From: Alphaproteobacteria bacterium
Lineage (GTDB): Bacteria; Pseudomonadota; Alphaproteobacteria; Sphingomonadales; Sphingomonadaceae
Assembly (NCBI GenBank): GCA_018970965.1
Contig: JAGWVG010000121.1
Span: 1 to 5,814, forward strand
Direction: 5' to 3'
DNA length: 5,814 nucleotides
Shown here: positions 5,759 through 5,814 of the stretch, one piece after another
Position numbering within the stretch: the first letter of the stretch is position 1
How the letters are laid out: each line of letters begins with the position of its first letter
Translations under genes and position numbers: made by a program
The notes under the pieces: generated by a model
Databases searched by the model: none
Told to the model about the DNA's origin: nothing
What the model saw: only the letters and a program-made list of their open reading frames with translations

Positions 5759-5814
5759 ATGGCCAAGCAGACAGCGGAATTCGACATCATCGTCTATGGT
5801 GCCAGTGGCTTTAC
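5759..5814 (+). CDS. Start of a saccharopine dehydrogenase-like / trans-acting enoyl reductase family protein, 3'-truncated
   Basis: Only 18 codons and 2 nt are present before the window ends. The visible peptide, MAKQTAEFDIIVYGASGFT, shows the first beta strand and the GASGFT loop of a Rossmann NAD(P)-binding fold. Proteins of the saccharopine dehydrogenase family in proteobacteria commonly begin with this same pattern. The true substrate cannot be told from so little; other Rossmann oxidoreductases remain possible. It follows dcd by 57 bp on the same strand with no visible terminator, so it may share its transcript. Confidence 0.6.
   Translation, partial: MAKQTAEFDIIVYGASGF

Noticed and set aside
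1..5814. Defence system, mobile element, CRISPR array, tRNA or rRNA
   Set aside because: I looked on both strands and found no transposase or integrase motifs, no regularly spaced repeats and no tRNA-like cloverleaf. Apart from the lipoprotein and UPF0262 proteins, the genes are familiar enzyme families.

Overview
The window looks like ordinary chromosomal DNA of an alphaproteobacterium, most probably a sphingomonad. Three things support this. DnaB carries the extra residues between Walker A and the SLEM motif that I associate with alphaproteobacterial DnaB. A UPF0262 protein is present, a family I know almost only from Alphaproteobacteria. A short palindrome whose translation reads LNQVQHDG is present, a repeat I associate with sphingomonad genomes. 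The taxonomic call is inference from sequence style, not from a database match.

Layout. Nucleotides 1-1539 (+) are the C-terminal three quarters or so of an S9-family (prolyl oligopeptidase-like) serine peptidase, open at the left edge. It converges on a lipoprotein gene at 1621-2367 (-), separated by 81 bp holding an imperfect hairpin and a perfect 9-bp palindrome. The lipoprotein resembles periplasmic proteins with a ClpP/crotonase-like fold and has noticeably different codon usage from its neighbours. A 146-bp gap, probably its promoter region, separates it from dnaB (2514-4022, -), the replicative helicase. dnaB is transcribed divergently from a rightward set. That set is a UPF0262 gene (4140-4622), cytidine deaminase cdd (4692-5138), dCTP deaminase dcd (5147-5701), and the first 18 codons of a gene resembling the saccharopine dehydrogenase/trans-acting enoyl reductase NAD(P)-binding family (from 5759, cut by the right edge).

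How the genes work together. DnaB unwinds the replication fork. Cdd and Dcd both feed the deoxyuridine/dUTP route to dTTP, Cdd from (deoxy)cytidine and Dcd from dCTP, and their genes are 8 bp apart with the dcd ribosome binding site overlapping the cdd stop codon. The replication helicase and a pyrimidine deaminase pair therefore sit on either side of one short intergenic region that contains a tandem 9-bp repeat resembling degenerate DnaA boxes. The peptidase and the lipoprotein are probably cell-envelope functions unrelated to this set.

I see no CRISPR array, tRNA, rRNA, transposase, phage gene or defence system. No stretch longer than 146 bp lacks a gene. I found no clear sign of a new multi-gene system. 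The most worthwhile leads are the ClpP-fold lipoprotein, the 10-base G tract inside dnaB, the repeats in the dnaB/UPF0262 divergent region, and the uncharacterised UPF0262 gene.
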